In this document: in pieces, positions 33,144 to 42,991 of the stretch
How positions within the stretch are numbered: the stretch's first letter is position 1
Layout: each line of letters begins with the position of its first letter
NCBI RefSeq assembly: GCF_003182255.1
Contig: NZ_QGTQ01000001.1
Coordinates: 186,001-250,000 of the forward strand
DNA from: Paenibacillus cellulosilyticus
Lineage (GTDB): Bacteria > Bacillota > Bacilli > Paenibacillales > Paenibacillaceae
Length of the DNA: 64,000 nt
Direction: 5' to 3'
Translations under genes and position numbers: made by a program
The notes under the pieces: model-generated
Databases searched by the model: none
The model's input: the letters and a program-made list of their open reading frames with translations, nothing else
What the model was told of the DNA's origin: nothing

Positions 33144-34376
33144 ATGGCAGGAAAAGGTTTCTTAAAAAGCGGTCACACCCCATCGTTATTCAGTGCTTTC
33201 GCTTACTTCGACATCAGCTTCATGATCTGGAGCTTGCTCGGACCGCTCGCAGTTGTCATTATGAATGACTATCCGATGGATGCAGCACAGAAGGCGAATC
33301 TCGTCGCGCTACCTGTACTCGGCGGCTCCATCCTACGGCTCGTGTTCGGTTTCCTAACCGACTATATTGGACCGAAACGGACAGGTCAGCTTGGCATGCT
33401 CATTACGCTCGTCCCGCTCGTGCTTGGATGGCAGTTCGTTAATTCGCTCAATTCCCTGTATATCGTCGCATTACTGCTCGGCTTTGCCGGCGCTTCATTC
33501 GCAGCGGCGCTCCCGCTCGCAAGCCGCTGGTATCCGCCGCAGTACCAAGGCCTCGCAATGGGGATCGCGGGCGCCGGGAACAGCGGTACGGTATTCTCCA
33601 CGTTGTTCGCTAACCGGATCGCGACGCATTATGATTCCTGGCATGTCGTGTTCGGCCTTGCCATCATCCCTATCGCCCTTGTATTCATCGTCTTTACCTT
33701 GTTCGCGAAGGATAGCCCGAATCAACCTGCACCGAAGAAGCTGGCGGACTATGCCAAAGTGCTGAAGCTTCGTGACACTTGGCTGTTCTGTCTGCTGTAC
33801 GGCGTCACGTTCGGCGGCTTCGTCGGCATGGCGAACTACTTAACGATTTTCTTCAATACCCAATATGAACTGAGCGCAGTAAGAGCCGCAGACTTCGCAA
33901 CGCTGTGTGTCATCGCCGGCAGCTTCTTCCGTCCGGTAGGCGGATGGCTGTCCGATCGCATCGGAGGCATCAACATGCTTCTCGGCTTGTACGGCGTCGT
34001 CGCGATTATGCTCGCTTGCATCTCCACCCTGCCGCCGTTTGGTCTCATCGTCGTGCTGCTGTTCATTATGATGATGTCGCTCGGAATGGGTAACGGCGCC
34101 GTGTTCCAGCTTGTCCCGCAGCGGTTCAGAGACGAGATCGGTCTCATTACCGGTATCGTTGGCGCTGCAGGCGGCCTTGGCGGTTACTTCCTGCCGAAGA
34201 TCCTTGGCAACATCAAGCAAGCAACAGGCTCCTACTCAACAGGCTTCCTGATCATTTGCGGTATCGCACTGCTCTGCGTGTTCACGCTGCTCGTTGTGCA
34301 AGGCAGCTGGAAACGTACGTGGATCGGCACTGGCGGCAAAGCACGCGCCGATCAAGGCGCAATTATTTCTTCCTAA
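33144..34376 (+). CDS. Nitrate/nitrite transporter, MFS NarK/NasA type
   Basis: Twelve-helix membrane transporter of 410 aa from ATG 33144 behind AGGAGAGGAGA. The nitrate-porter signatures are present: GSILRLVFGFLTDYIGPKR near residue 55 and the glycine-rich GIAGAGNSGTVFSTLFAN near residue 137, with a second one (GIVGAAGGLGGYFLPK) near residue 335. It imports nitrate for assimilation; nitrate reductase itself is not in the window. Control by a GlnR-type box and an ANTAR leader is described separately. Confidence 0.93.
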   Translation: MAGKGFLKSGHTPSLFSAFAYFDISFMIWSLLGPLAVVIMNDYPMDAAQKANLVALPVLGGSILRLVFGFLTDYIGPKRTGQLGMLITLVPLVLGWQFVNSLNSLYIVALLLGFAGASFAAALPLASRWYPPQYQGLAMGIAGAGNSGTVFSTLFANRIATHYDSWHVVFGLAIIPIALVFIVFTLFAKDSPNQPAPKKLADYAKVLKLRDTWLFCLLYGVTFGGFVGMANYLTIFFNTQYELSAVRAADFATLCVIAGSFFRPVGGWLSDRIGGINMLLGLYGVVAIMLACISTLPPFGLIVVLLFIMMMSLGMGNGAVFQLVPQRFRDEIGLITGIVGAAGGLGGYFLPKILGNIKQATGSYSTGFLIICGIALLCVFTLLVVQGSWKRTWIGTGGKARADQGAIISS

Positions 34377-34455
34377 CTATATAGAAGCCATGCATGTCCG
34401 GCGCGGTGCAGTGCCGTGTCACCCCATTCCCAACTCGAAAGGATGCTGATTCGAT

Positions 34456-34605
34456 ATGAACAAACACGAACGACTGTACACAGTGAATGAAGGAGACTCC
34501 TTCGCTTCCGGATCTCATGCACATTCTTATGAAGATTCCCCTTGGGAAATGGCGGACTTCGGCGACTGGCTGGACGCTGCGGATTTGTTTGAGATGTTGG
34601 AGTAG
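34456..34605 (+). CDS. Small acidic protein, 49 aa
   Basis: Short frame from ATG 34456 to TAG 34605, 79 bp after the nitrate transporter on the same strand. The product starts MNKHERLYTVNEGDSFASGS and ends AADLFEMLE; it is acidic, with two Trp and several Asp/Glu and no membrane helix. AAAGGA lies about 12 bp upstream of the ATG. I do not recognise it. Its position suggests a link with nitrate uptake, but that is only position. Confidence 0.5.
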   Translation: MNKHERLYTVNEGDSFASGSHAHSYEDSPWEMADFGDWLDAADLFEMLE

Positions 34606-34835
34606 CGTAGAGCTGAACCTTGAATACTTAGGTGCTAAATACCGCAACTACACAGTCGAATGTTCTTACGATCGCTGTTGTCCTCGGATTGTACTGATTA
34701 TATAAATTCAGAAATGGTAACAATCCGAGTGACAAAGGCGACCACTTCGTTTCTACAGAACAATTCGTCTGCTCCGTTGCTGATTAGCACGGATGTACTC
34801 AAAATTAAGCTCTATTAATTTGCTGGAGTAAAAGG

Positions 34836-34868
34836 AAAGGTTGAGCCGTTAGTTGGCTCAACCTTTTG
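34836..34868. terminator. Intrinsic terminator overlapping the rfbD stop
   Basis: AAAGGTTGAGCC and GGCTCAACCTTT form a 12-bp perfect stem. Its right arm includes the last rfbD codons. It can act on both strands; the minus-strand tail is TTTCCTTTTAC. Confidence 0.8.
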
Positions 34869-35757
34869 GTGTGCGCAGCTGATGCATGAAGTCTCGCAGC
34901 GCTTCGCGCCAGTGCCGCATTGGCGGCAGGCCATTCGCGCGGATCGCGCTGTGGTCGAGCACTGAGTACGCTGGGCGCGGCGCCGGACGCGGAAATTCCG
35001 CCGTCGTGCATGGCTCGACCTTCGCAGGCAGGCCGCCCTCCTCGAAGATCGCGGCGGCGAACTCGTACCACGAGCAGCTGCCGCTGTTCGTGGCATGGTA
35101 GATGCCGTACGCTTCCGTCGCGATGAGCGAGAGCAGCATCTGCGCGAGATCCGCTGTATAGGTCGGCGAGCCGAACTGATCGCTGACGACCTTCACCGTG
35201 CCGCCCGCTTCGCCAAGGCGAAGCATCGTCCGCACGAAGTTTGCCCCATGCGCTCCATACACCCATGCCGTACGTACAATGAAGTAGCGGTCATGCAGCG
35301 ACTGAACGAGCTGCTCCCCTGCCAGCTTCGACTTGCCGTATACCGTCAGCGGATTGGTTTCGTCATATTCGTTGTAAGGCGTTGTTGAGCGACCATCGAA
35401 GACGTAATCCGTGCTGACGTAAGCCAGCTTCGCGCCAGCTTCACGCGCTGCGATCGCGATATTGCGCGATCCTGCAGCATTCACCTGGTAGGCGTTGTCC
35501 GCGTCAGCCTCCGCACGGTCAACAGCCGTATAAGCCGCGCAGTGAATAACTGCGTGTGGCCTTACTTGTTCGACCGCGGCGCGGCACTGCGCTAGGTCGG
35601 CAATGTCCAGTTCGTCACGGCCGAAGCCGAACAGCTCATAGGCCGGATCGCTTCGCAGCATGAGCTCGCGGCCTAGCTGCCCGTTCGCGCCGGTTACGAG
35701 TACGCGAATCGGAGCTATTTTATCCATGGAGGCGACCGTGGATTGTTCTGCTGTCAT
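34858..35757 (-). CDS. rfbD: dTDP-4-dehydrorhamnose reductase
   Basis: Last step of dTDP-L-rhamnose synthesis, reducing dTDP-4-keto-L-rhamnose with NADPH. The 299-aa SDR protein has nucleotide-binding [12 protein letters not shown] near residue 20 and the active-site YGKSKLAGE near residue 139 with STDYVFDG before it. ATG 35757 overlaps the rfbB stop by 4 bp, indicating translational coupling. A terminator follows at its 3' end, so this is the distal gene of the rfbC-rfbB-rfbD unit. Confidence 0.95.
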   Translation of the reverse strand: MTAEQSTVASMDKIAPIRVLVTGANGQLGRELMLRSDPAYELFGFGRDELDIADLAQCRAAVEQVRPHAVIHCAAYTAVDRAEADADNAYQVNAAGSRNIAIAAREAGAKLAYVSTDYVFDGRSTTPYNEYDETNPLTVYGKSKLAGEQLVQSLHDRYFIVRTAWVYGAHGANFVRTMLRLGEAGGTVKVVSDQFGSPTYTADLAQMLLSLIATEAYGIYHATNSGSCSWYEFAAAIFEEGGLPAKVEPCTTAEFPRPAPRPAYSVLDHSAIRANGLPPMRHWREALRDFMHQLRTPKG

Positions 35758-36779
35758 GACTGATCTCCGTCCGCGCTACTGCCATAGCGAGTATCGTAGT
35801 AGGCGCGATAGCTGCCGTCCCTCACGTCTTTCAGCCACTGGCGGTTCGCCTTATACCATCGGATCGTCTCGCGGATGCCGCTCTCGTAATCGTGCTTTGG
35901 CGTCCAGCCAAGCTCGTTGCGGATCCGGTCCGCGTCGATTGCATATCTGCGGTCATGGCCGAGCCGATCCTCTACGAACGTAATAAGCGACTCCGGCTTG
36001 CCGAGCTCCGCCAGTATCGTGCGCACGACCTGTAGATTCGTCCGCTCATTACGTCCGCCGATGTTATATACTTCACCACTCTTGCCCTTACGCAGCACTA
36101 GATCGATCGCACTGCAGTGATCCTCGACATACAGCCAGTCACGAATGTTCAGCCCATCGCCGTATACCGGAAGCGGCTTATCCTCCATCGCCTGCTGCAG
36201 CATCCGCGGAATAAGCTTCTCTGGGAACTGATACGGTCCGTAGTTGTTCGAGCAGCGCGTGATGTTGACCGTCAGCCCATAGGTCTCATGGTAAGCACGC
36301 ACCAACAGATCCGAGCCCGCCTTACTCGCGGAATAAGGGCTGTTCGGCGCCAGCGGCGTCGTCTCCGAGAACAGACCCTCTTCTCCAAGCGTGCCATACA
36401 CCTCGTCGGTCGATACATGAACAAACTTGCCCGTTCCATACTGCCTCGCAAGCTCCAACAGCGTCTGTGTCCCAAGGACATTGGTCCGGACGAACACCTC
36501 CGGCTGCTCGATGCTCCGATCGACATGCGATTCAGCTGCAAAATGGACAACCGCGTCCAACCCTTCCGCAAACAACGGCTCCAGCGCAGCCCGATCGGTA
36601 ATGTCCGCCCGAACGAAACGATACTGCTCAGACTGATCTATCGATTGCAGATTGTGTAGATTGCCCGCGTAGGTCAAGGCATCGACGTTGATGATCGACA
36701 GATCGCTATAGCGGCCAAGCATATAATGAATATAATTGCTTCCGATAAACCCGGCACCGCCGGTTACAAGCAGCTTCAT
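35754..36779 (-). CDS. rfbB: dTDP-glucose 4,6-dehydratase
   Basis: NAD-dependent enzyme forming dTDP-4-keto-6-deoxyglucose, second step of the rhamnose pathway. From ATG 36779 it is 341 aa, with [15 protein letters not shown] at the N-terminus, catalytic [10 protein letters not shown] (Thr-Asp-Glu) near residue 125 and [11 protein letters not shown] near 157. ATG 36788 is possible but sits against the ribosome site AAGG. It lies between rfbC and rfbD. The first pathway gene, rfbA, is not in the window. Confidence 0.95.
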   Translation of the reverse strand: MKLLVTGGAGFIGSNYIHYMLGRYSDLSIINVDALTYAGNLHNLQSIDQSEQYRFVRADITDRAALEPLFAEGLDAVVHFAAESHVDRSIEQPEVFVRTNVLGTQTLLELARQYGTGKFVHVSTDEVYGTLGEEGLFSETTPLAPNSPYSASKAGSDLLVRAYHETYGLTVNITRCSNNYGPYQFPEKLIPRMLQQAMEDKPLPVYGDGLNIRDWLYVEDHCSAIDLVLRKGKSGEVYNIGGRNERTNLQVVRTILAELGKPESLITFVEDRLGHDRRYAIDADRIRNELGWTPKHDYESGIRETIRWYKANRQWLKDVRDGSYRAYYDTRYGSSADGDQS

Positions 36780-36784
36780 TCGTT

Positions 36785-37354
36785 TCATCCTTCATAATCA
36801 AAGTTGTTGTCCGCGTCCGCCAGCAGCGGATGTCGTCCATCCTTATCCGACAGCACCGGCACGTTCGTCGGCCAGTTGATCGCTAGTGCAGGGTCATTCC
36901 ACGCAATGCCGCGGTCATGCGCCTGCGAGTAATACTGATCCACCTTATATTGGACCTCGCAGTCCGGCACAAGCGTGCAAAAGCCATGCGCGAAGCCACG
37001 CGGCACGAGCAGCTGCCTTTTGTTATCCGCCGATAAAATAAAACCTTCCCACTTCCCATAGGTCGGAGAGCCGCGCCGAATATCGACAATGACGTCGTAG
37101 ATCGCCCCCCTCGTCACCCGTACCAGTTTCGTCTGCGCCTGCGGATTCAGCTGATAGTGCAGCCCGCGCAGCACGCCAGCCTCTCTAGACAAGGAATGAT
37201 TGTCCTGTACGAATCGATAGGTTAACCCCTTCTCATCCCACAGCCGTTCCTGATAGCTCTCCATGAAGAATCCGCGATGGTCACCGAATACAATCGGCTC
37301 GATCAGCTTCGCCCCGGACAGCCCCGTTGGTCGAATATTCAACGTATCCCTCAC
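36785..37354 (-). CDS. rfbC: dTDP-4-dehydrorhamnose 3,5-epimerase
   Basis: Epimerises C3 and C5 of the keto intermediate in dTDP-rhamnose synthesis. The 189-aa cupin has GVLRGLHYQ with the catalytic His near residue 63, and [11 protein letters not shown]. The start is GTG 37354 or possibly TTG 37342; neither has an ideal ribosome site. It is the first gene of the rfbCBD unit and divergent from the small membrane protein at 37569. Confidence 0.94.
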   Translation of the reverse strand: MRDTLNIRPTGLSGAKLIEPIVFGDHRGFFMESYQERLWDEKGLTYRFVQDNHSLSREAGVLRGLHYQLNPQAQTKLVRVTRGAIYDVIVDIRRGSPTYGKWEGFILSADNKRQLLVPRGFAHGFCTLVPDCEVQYKVDQYYSQAHDRGIAWNDPALAINWPTNVPVLSDKDGRHPLLADADNNFDYEG

Positions 37355-37504
37355 CGCCTGATCCTAATTGTAGCAGCCGGACAGCTCGAAGAAGCGCGCA
37401 CCGCATACCGGCCCGTTGTCGCCTTCCTACAGCATATGATCGAAAGTGTCAATAAATATAGGCGTTTTTGACGGTATATATATGGAAAATCGATATTTTC
37501 ATGA

Positions 37505-37541
37505 TTGAAACGACAAAATAATATGATACAATATGTATCAT
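37505..37541 (+). promoter_or_regulatory. Promoter with palindromic operator, copy 1
   Basis: TTGAAA (37505-37510), 16-bp spacer, TACAAT (37527-37532). The palindrome ATGATACA-ATA-TGTATCAT (37523-37541), perfect 8-bp arms, covers the -10. The same promoter and the same 19-bp palindrome recur at 39003-39039. Confidence 0.82.
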
Positions 37542-37568
37542 TGAGTAGAAAAAATAGGAGGTTGTGTC

Positions 37569-37883
37569 ATGTCATTTTCTTTGCACCACGCAATGGCTAT
37601 GCTGATGCAGTTGGTGCTCTCGTCCATTCTTATGCCAGTAATCGTTTATTTGTGTACGCCTGTCATGATGACAGGGACGTTATCCGCAATGTCGGCCTCG
37701 GTCATCGCTGTTTACGCATCGCTGCTAATCATCTCACACGCCATCGGACTCCGTGTTATGAAACGCAATGCGCAGGCACTCGCCATGATCATACCGACCG
37801 TACTCGTCGCTGATGCTGCCGCTATGTTGGTCGGTATGAATTGGTATGGCACAACGGTCATCGATTTACTCATCAAAATGTAA
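37569..37883 (+). CDS. Small three-helix membrane protein, paralogue 1
   Basis: A 104-aa protein with three predicted membrane helices (about 10-30, 40-60, 70-92) and almost no soluble part. The C-terminal motif VADAAAMLVGMNWYGT is shared with the second copy at 39067-39390 (IAADGAAMLAGMNVYGT), and TM1 regions match as LVLSSILMPVIV and LLLSSMLLPVLL. RBS GGAGG lies 7 bp before ATG. It is on the plus strand inside a minus-strand polysaccharide locus, and its promoter is overlapped by the 19-bp palindrome. I do not recognise the family; functions such as transporter partner, signalling peptide or holin-like protein cannot be chosen between. Confidence 0.8.
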   Translation: MSFSLHHAMAMLMQLVLSSILMPVIVYLCTPVMMTGTLSAMSASVIAVYASLLIISHAIGLRVMKRNAQALAMIIPTVLVADAAAMLVGMNWYGTTVIDLLIKM

Positions 37884-37895
37884 TCGCTCGTCGCT

Positions 37896-38876
<981 letters not shown>

Positions 38877-39002
38877 CTATATCTTTCGTTCTGCGCCTAA
38901 CGAATGATTTGCGAGCATATATCGTTATGCTACTTTATGCTCGTCAACCAGTATGAACACGGCTCAATTACTATGAATATGTAGCAAATATAAAATCCCA
39001 GC

Positions 39003-39039
39003 TTGAAAAAAGATTGTTTAATGATACAATATGTATCAT
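39003..39039 (+). promoter_or_regulatory. Promoter with palindromic operator, copy 2
   Basis: TTGAAA (39003-39008), 16-bp spacer, TACAAT (39025-39030), with ATGATACA-ATA-TGTATCAT at 39021-39039. Architecture and palindrome are identical to copy 1 at 37505-37541, whereas the flanking sequence differs. Confidence 0.82.
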
Positions 39040-39066
39040 ATAGAATAAAAAAAGGGAGGTCTCTCG

Positions 39067-39390
39067 ATGTCCGCAATATCGCGTCGCTCTGCAGCCTTTG
39101 TATCACAACTCTTGCTCTCATCCATGCTGCTGCCCGTTCTTCTATTCTTCATTAGCGGTCCAATTATCGAAAACACTCCACTATCATCATTGTCGATCGT
39201 AATCATAGCGGCGTATGCGTTACTGCTCATTGCTTCTCATGTGTTTAGTTTACAAACCATGTCGACAACTCGTAAATCCCTTTATGTCGCCATATTCATT
39301 CTAGCCAGCATAGCAGCCGATGGAGCCGCCATGCTAGCCGGTATGAACGTCTATGGTACACAACTATTGGAATTCTTATTTAATGTATAA
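39067..39390 (+). CDS. Small three-helix membrane protein, paralogue 2
   Basis: A 107-aa three-helix membrane protein (helices about 13-31, 42-62, 75-92) homologous to the product of 37569-37883; the best shared segment is AADGAAMLAGMNVYGT. Similarity is clear but far from identity, so the duplication is not recent, yet the promoter/operator has stayed the same. RBS AAGGGAGG precedes ATG 39067. It runs head-on into the gene at 39399, with only 8 bp between the stop codons. Function unknown. Confidence 0.8.
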   Translation: MSAISRRSAAFVSQLLLSSMLLPVLLFFISGPIIENTPLSSLSIVIIAAYALLLIASHVFSLQTMSTTRKSLYVAIFILASIAADGAAMLAGMNVYGTQLLEFLFNV

Positions 39391-39398
39391 AGGATCGC

Positions 39399-40424
39399 TT
39401 AGCTCATCATGCTCTCAAGCTGTTTCTGACCTTCAGCCATCTCAGACTCAAAACGCGTGCGATACTCTTGAATGATTGCCGTGTCATAACCATTTTCCGT
39501 TAGCTTCGCTTCTGTTTGAGCGATGATCGTATTAAACTGCGACGTTACTTGTGCCAAATAAGCTTCACCTTGTGCTTTAAGCTTTTGTTTGGTTGCTTCA
39601 TCTTCAGTACTAAAATACTGAAGAGCAAGGCTTGCGAAGCGACTCTTCGCCGTATTATACAGCGACTGCAGCTTCGTGTCCGCATCCGCCTTAATTTGCT
39701 CGTATGTCGGTTTCACCGCTGAAACGCCACCGCCTGATACTGCACCTGTTCCTTCCGTACCGGAGCTAGTACCCGCTTCTGTACCATTCTCGTTATCCGA
39801 GCCTGTGCCAGTTTCTTGATCCGTGTTACTGTCAGTATTACTGTTTGCCTGCTGTTGCTGACGGTATTCTTGTGACTCCCCTGAGATTCGGTGTGTTGCC
39901 GAGTCCCACTTGATCTCTGTCCCAATACTCTCACTCATGAAGCGAACCGGTACATAGATCGTGTTATTCACCATGTATGCAGTTTGTCCAGTAGGAAGCG
40001 TACGCGACGTACCATCGAATACAAAAGAGGCCGACACTGGTGCAGCAGTAATCGCCTTACCTCCTACCGAAGAAGACTGCCCACTCTTTCCTGCAGCATT
40101 CATCAGATACTCCTGCAGCACGATGCGTTCTTTATCTGAAGGCTCCGATACCGTAACTTTCTTCGTCTTACTATCCCATGCAACCGTCTTCTGAAGAGCA
40201 TACGAAATGAATCGAACGGGTACATAAGAAGTGCCTTGATTTACGAAAATGAATTGTCCTTCCGGAAGCACAACCGTCTTGCCGTCGAACACAAGCTCAA
40301 ATGCAGACGTTTGAACCTTAACCGATTTATTAGACGTCGGTTGTGCCTGTGCTTGCGCTGCAGCAGGCAGCATTAATGTTAGAGCAAGAACCGCCAACCA
40401 GATTGTTTGCCATTTGAATTTCAT
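39399..40424 (-). CDS. Secreted protein with copper amine oxidase N-terminal-like domains
   Basis: Exported, 341 aa, signal peptide ending PAAAQAQAQ. Two copies of the CuAO-N (stalk-like) motif follow at about 40-95 and 115-175 (YVPVRFISYALQKTVAWDS; YVPVRFMSESIGTEIKWDS). These small beta domains are common in Paenibacillus surface proteins and do not imply an oxidase. A Thr/Gly/Asn-rich linker (about 185-232) leads to a helical C-terminal domain (about 235-341) like the one in the adjacent gene. It is 8 bp downstream of that gene, in one operon with ugd upstream. Confidence 0.8.
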   Translation of the reverse strand: MKFKWQTIWLAVLALTLMLPAAAQAQAQPTSNKSVKVQTSAFELVFDGKTVVLPEGQFIFVNQGTSYVPVRFISYALQKTVAWDSKTKKVTVSEPSDKERIVLQEYLMNAAGKSGQSSSVGGKAITAAPVSASFVFDGTSRTLPTGQTAYMVNNTIYVPVRFMSESIGTEIKWDSATHRISGESQEYRQQQQANSNTDSNTDQETGTGSDNENGTEAGTSSGTEGTGAVSGGGVSAVKPTYEQIKADADTKLQSLYNTAKSRFASLALQYFSTEDEATKQKLKAQGEAYLAQVTSQFNTIIAQTEAKLTENGYDTAIIQEYRTRFESEMAEGQKQLESMMS

Positions 40425-40432
40425 AGATATAC

Positions 40433-41533
40433 CTACTTCCCTGTCATGTGTTTTGCAATCGCCGCTATTCCACTTGCACGAGCAGCAGATTTGGCCTTAT
40501 CGTATTCCGATTTCCAATTAGGCATTGTAGATGTAGGAATACCGGCTGCTTTGTAGTCTGCTTGAGCCTGGGATTGAAGTTGGTTGAACTGGCTGTCACA
40601 CGTACTCTCCGCGTCCGACAACTGACCGAGGAATTTCGTCTGCAGCTGAGACAGCGAAATGTCTGGGTTAGCATTGAGCTCAGCCGTAATTGATTGGAGC
40701 AGCTTATTGCTCTTTGCTGTACAGGTTGACTTCAAACTCGCAAACTTCGAATCATATTTCGCGTCAATTTCTTTCTTCTTAGCAGCTTGTTGCTCGTCCA
40801 ATTGCGCTGAAGCAGAATTTGTGTTCGTCGTATCCGACTTTGTCGTCGTATTGTCTGATGTTTCAGCAGTGTTCGTTGCCGTCGAATTATTGGCGCTGCT
40901 ATTAACGTCTTTAACCTGCGTTCCCGAATTCGAAGTGGTCCCAGATGCTTTGGCCGCCTGCATCTCCTTCCACTTTTGCTCATATTCTTTGATTTTCTCA
41001 GGGTCTGTTTCGCCGACCCATTCAATTGGATAGTCGGGATTGAGGATATTAAGGTTTTTACCGTACTTAAGCGTAATAGATCTTAGCAACTCAATTTCAT
41101 CTTGTGTCAGCTTCTCCAGTAGCAAGTCACGAATATGCTGTTTTTCCTCGGTTGTAAGATCGTAGGTGGCATTCCCCTGCAGGTAACGTATGTCTCGCAA
41201 ACTCAACCCGGAATTGAGCAGAATCGCTGCGATATCGAGTGCATCTTGACCCTCAATTTCCTTGCCCACAAGGCTTGCAGCTTTATCTACCGCACCCTCC
41301 ATAACTTTCGGAATTTTCGCAGGTTCAGTTGTAACTTCTACACTCCCACTTGTCTCTGGATGCCGGCTCTTAATATCATCTAGACTGATGGACTTAATAT
41401 ACCAATATCCTGCACCAACTGATGCAATAATAAGAACCACTAACGTTATTATAATAATTAACAGCCACTTCACCCAGCGCCGCATCTTCTTTTTCTGTTT
41501 AGTTCCTTTCTCAACATGTATCTCCGTGGTCAT
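40433..41533 (-). CDS. Single-pass membrane protein with helical C-terminal domain
   Basis: A 366-aa protein of unknown family. A basic N-terminus, one membrane helix (VKWLLIIIITLVVLIIASVG, about 21-44), an extracytoplasmic globular part (to about 190), a Thr/Ser/Asn-rich linker (about 195-240) and a helical, Gln/Ser/Lys-rich C-terminal region with two Cys (about 245-366). The last region resembles in length and pattern that of the following gene, as if the two products interact. RBS AGGAGGCAAT. Lying between ugd and the CuAO-N gene it is part of the polysaccharide operon; role in export or anchoring is guesswork. Confidence 0.7.
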   Translation of the reverse strand: MTTEIHVEKGTKQKKKMRRWVKWLLIIIITLVVLIIASVGAGYWYIKSISLDDIKSRHPETSGSVEVTTEPAKIPKVMEGAVDKAASLVGKEIEGQDALDIAAILLNSGLSLRDIRYLQGNATYDLTTEEKQHIRDLLLEKLTQDEIELLRSITLKYGKNLNILNPDYPIEWVGETDPEKIKEYEQKWKEMQAAKASGTTSNSGTQVKDVNSSANNSTATNTAETSDNTTTKSDTTNTNSASAQLDEQQAAKKKEIDAKYDSKFASLKSTCTAKSNKLLQSITAELNANPDISLSQLQTKFLGQLSDAESTCDSQFNQLQSQAQADYKAAGIPTSTMPNWKSEYDKAKSAARASGIAAIAKHMTGK

Positions 41534-41576
41534 ATTGCCTCCTATGTACTCTAGTTGTAGAGCATAGATTATAATC

Positions 41577-42914
41577 TTAGAACGATAAAACCGGATTGCT
41601 CTCTCTTACACCATTATTCATCCTCGGCCGGCCGATAGAATAATAAGCAAATGGTGTGTCCTTAAGGTCCTCTTCTCGATAAATGTTTCTACCATCAATT
41701 AGGTTTGGTGATTTCAACCACTGCTGAATACTTGATAACGGGATATTGCTGAACTCTTTCCACTCAGTTAGAATGCAGAGCGCGTCCGCCTCCGTTGCTG
41801 CTTCCTGAGCTGACTGACAGTACTTCACCTCAGAACGGTTAAAGTTTCTCTCGAAATTACTTGATGCAATTGGGTCATAGGCTTTAACCTGCGCCCCTCG
41901 TGCTAATAAGGTCTCAATAATATCGAGGGCTGGAGCGTCACGAACATCGTCCGTCTCTGGTTTGAAGGCAAGCCCCCAAATCCCTATAGTGCATCCCGCA
42001 ACATCTCCCAGCAGCTCCTCCAGCTTACGGATCACATTAAAGCGTTGATCTGAGTTTACTTCTACCACAGATTTTAATAGTTTAAAGTCATAGTCCATCT
42101 GTCCGGCAATTTGAATGAGAGCTTGCGTATCTTTCGGGAAGCAAGAACCGCCATAACCGATACCTGCCTTCAAGAAAGAAGAGCCTATCCTTCGATCCAT
42201 CCCCATACCGTTGGCGACTTCCTCTACATTAGCTCCAACCTTTTCGCAAATATTGGCGATTTCATTAATGAAAGAGATCTTCGTAGCAAGGAAGGCATTA
42301 GAAGCATATTTAATCATCTCTGAACTTCTTACATCCGTTATCGTAATTTGATTAGTCAGAGGGCTATGCAGCGCAGTAAGTTTCTCTGCCGCTCGCTCAC
42401 TCGCTGTTCCTATAATAATACGATCTGGATTCATCGTATCCTTAACCGCGCTTCCCTCCCTAAGAAACTCGGGCACAGAAGCAAAATCAAAGGATACAGT
42501 AGCATATTCCCTTATTATGTCCGCTACCTTCTCATTTGTCCCTACTGGTACAGTACTCTTCACAACGATAACTTTATATGTATCAATAGCTTGGCCAATC
42601 TCTTTTGCCGCCTGCTCAATGTACGTCAGGTTAGCCCTTCCATCAGGCAGTGATGGAGTTCCAACTGCAATAATAATGATCTCTGAGCTACCTACTGCCG
42701 AGGCCAGATCTGTCGTAAAAGACAGCCTCCCTGCAACCATATTGCTAGATATCAATTCCTTGAGACCTGGCTCATGTATAGGAACCTCGCCATTATTCAA
42801 CATATCAACCTTCGCTTGCACATTGTCCACACAGACCACTTCATTACCCAATTCAGAGAAACATACCCCAGAAACTAAACCGACATAGCCAGTACCAATT
42901 ACTGCCAGTTTCAT
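41577..42914 (-). CDS. ugd: UDP-glucose 6-dehydrogenase family (UDP-glucose/GDP-mannose dehydrogenase)
   Basis: NAD-dependent four-electron oxidation of a nucleotide sugar to the uronic acid, probably UDP-glucose to UDP-glucuronate. From ATG 42914 it is 445 aa: IGTGYVGLVSGVCFSELG at the N-terminus, the catalytic Cys in GGSCFPKD near residue 260 and the C-terminal domain with AFKPETDDVRDAPA. UDP-GlcA is used by the epimerase at 44378-45430 in the same cluster. The short upstream extension to 42959 lacks a ribosome site; AAGGAG precedes ATG 42914. Confidence 0.93.
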   Translation of the reverse strand: MKLAVIGTGYVGLVSGVCFSELGNEVVCVDNVQAKVDMLNNGEVPIHEPGLKELISSNMVAGRLSFTTDLASAVGSSEIIIIAVGTPSLPDGRANLTYIEQAAKEIGQAIDTYKVIVVKSTVPVGTNEKVADIIREYATVSFDFASVPEFLREGSAVKDTMNPDRIIIGTASERAAEKLTALHSPLTNQITITDVRSSEMIKYASNAFLATKISFINEIANICEKVGANVEEVANGMGMDRRIGSSFLKAGIGYGGSCFPKDTQALIQIAGQMDYDFKLLKSVVEVNSDQRFNVIRKLEELLGDVAGCTIGIWGLAFKPETDDVRDAPALDIIETLLARGAQVKAYDPIASSNFERNFNRSEVKYCQSAQEAATEADALCILTEWKEFSNIPLSSIQQWLKSPNLIDGRNIYREEDLKDTPFAYYSIGRPRMNNGVRESNPVLSF

Positions 42915-42991
42915 CCTTTTCCACTCCTTGCAATTTACATAAGACAACCTCAGTTGCAATTGGAAATATTATAAGCAGTATTCCTTTTCAC

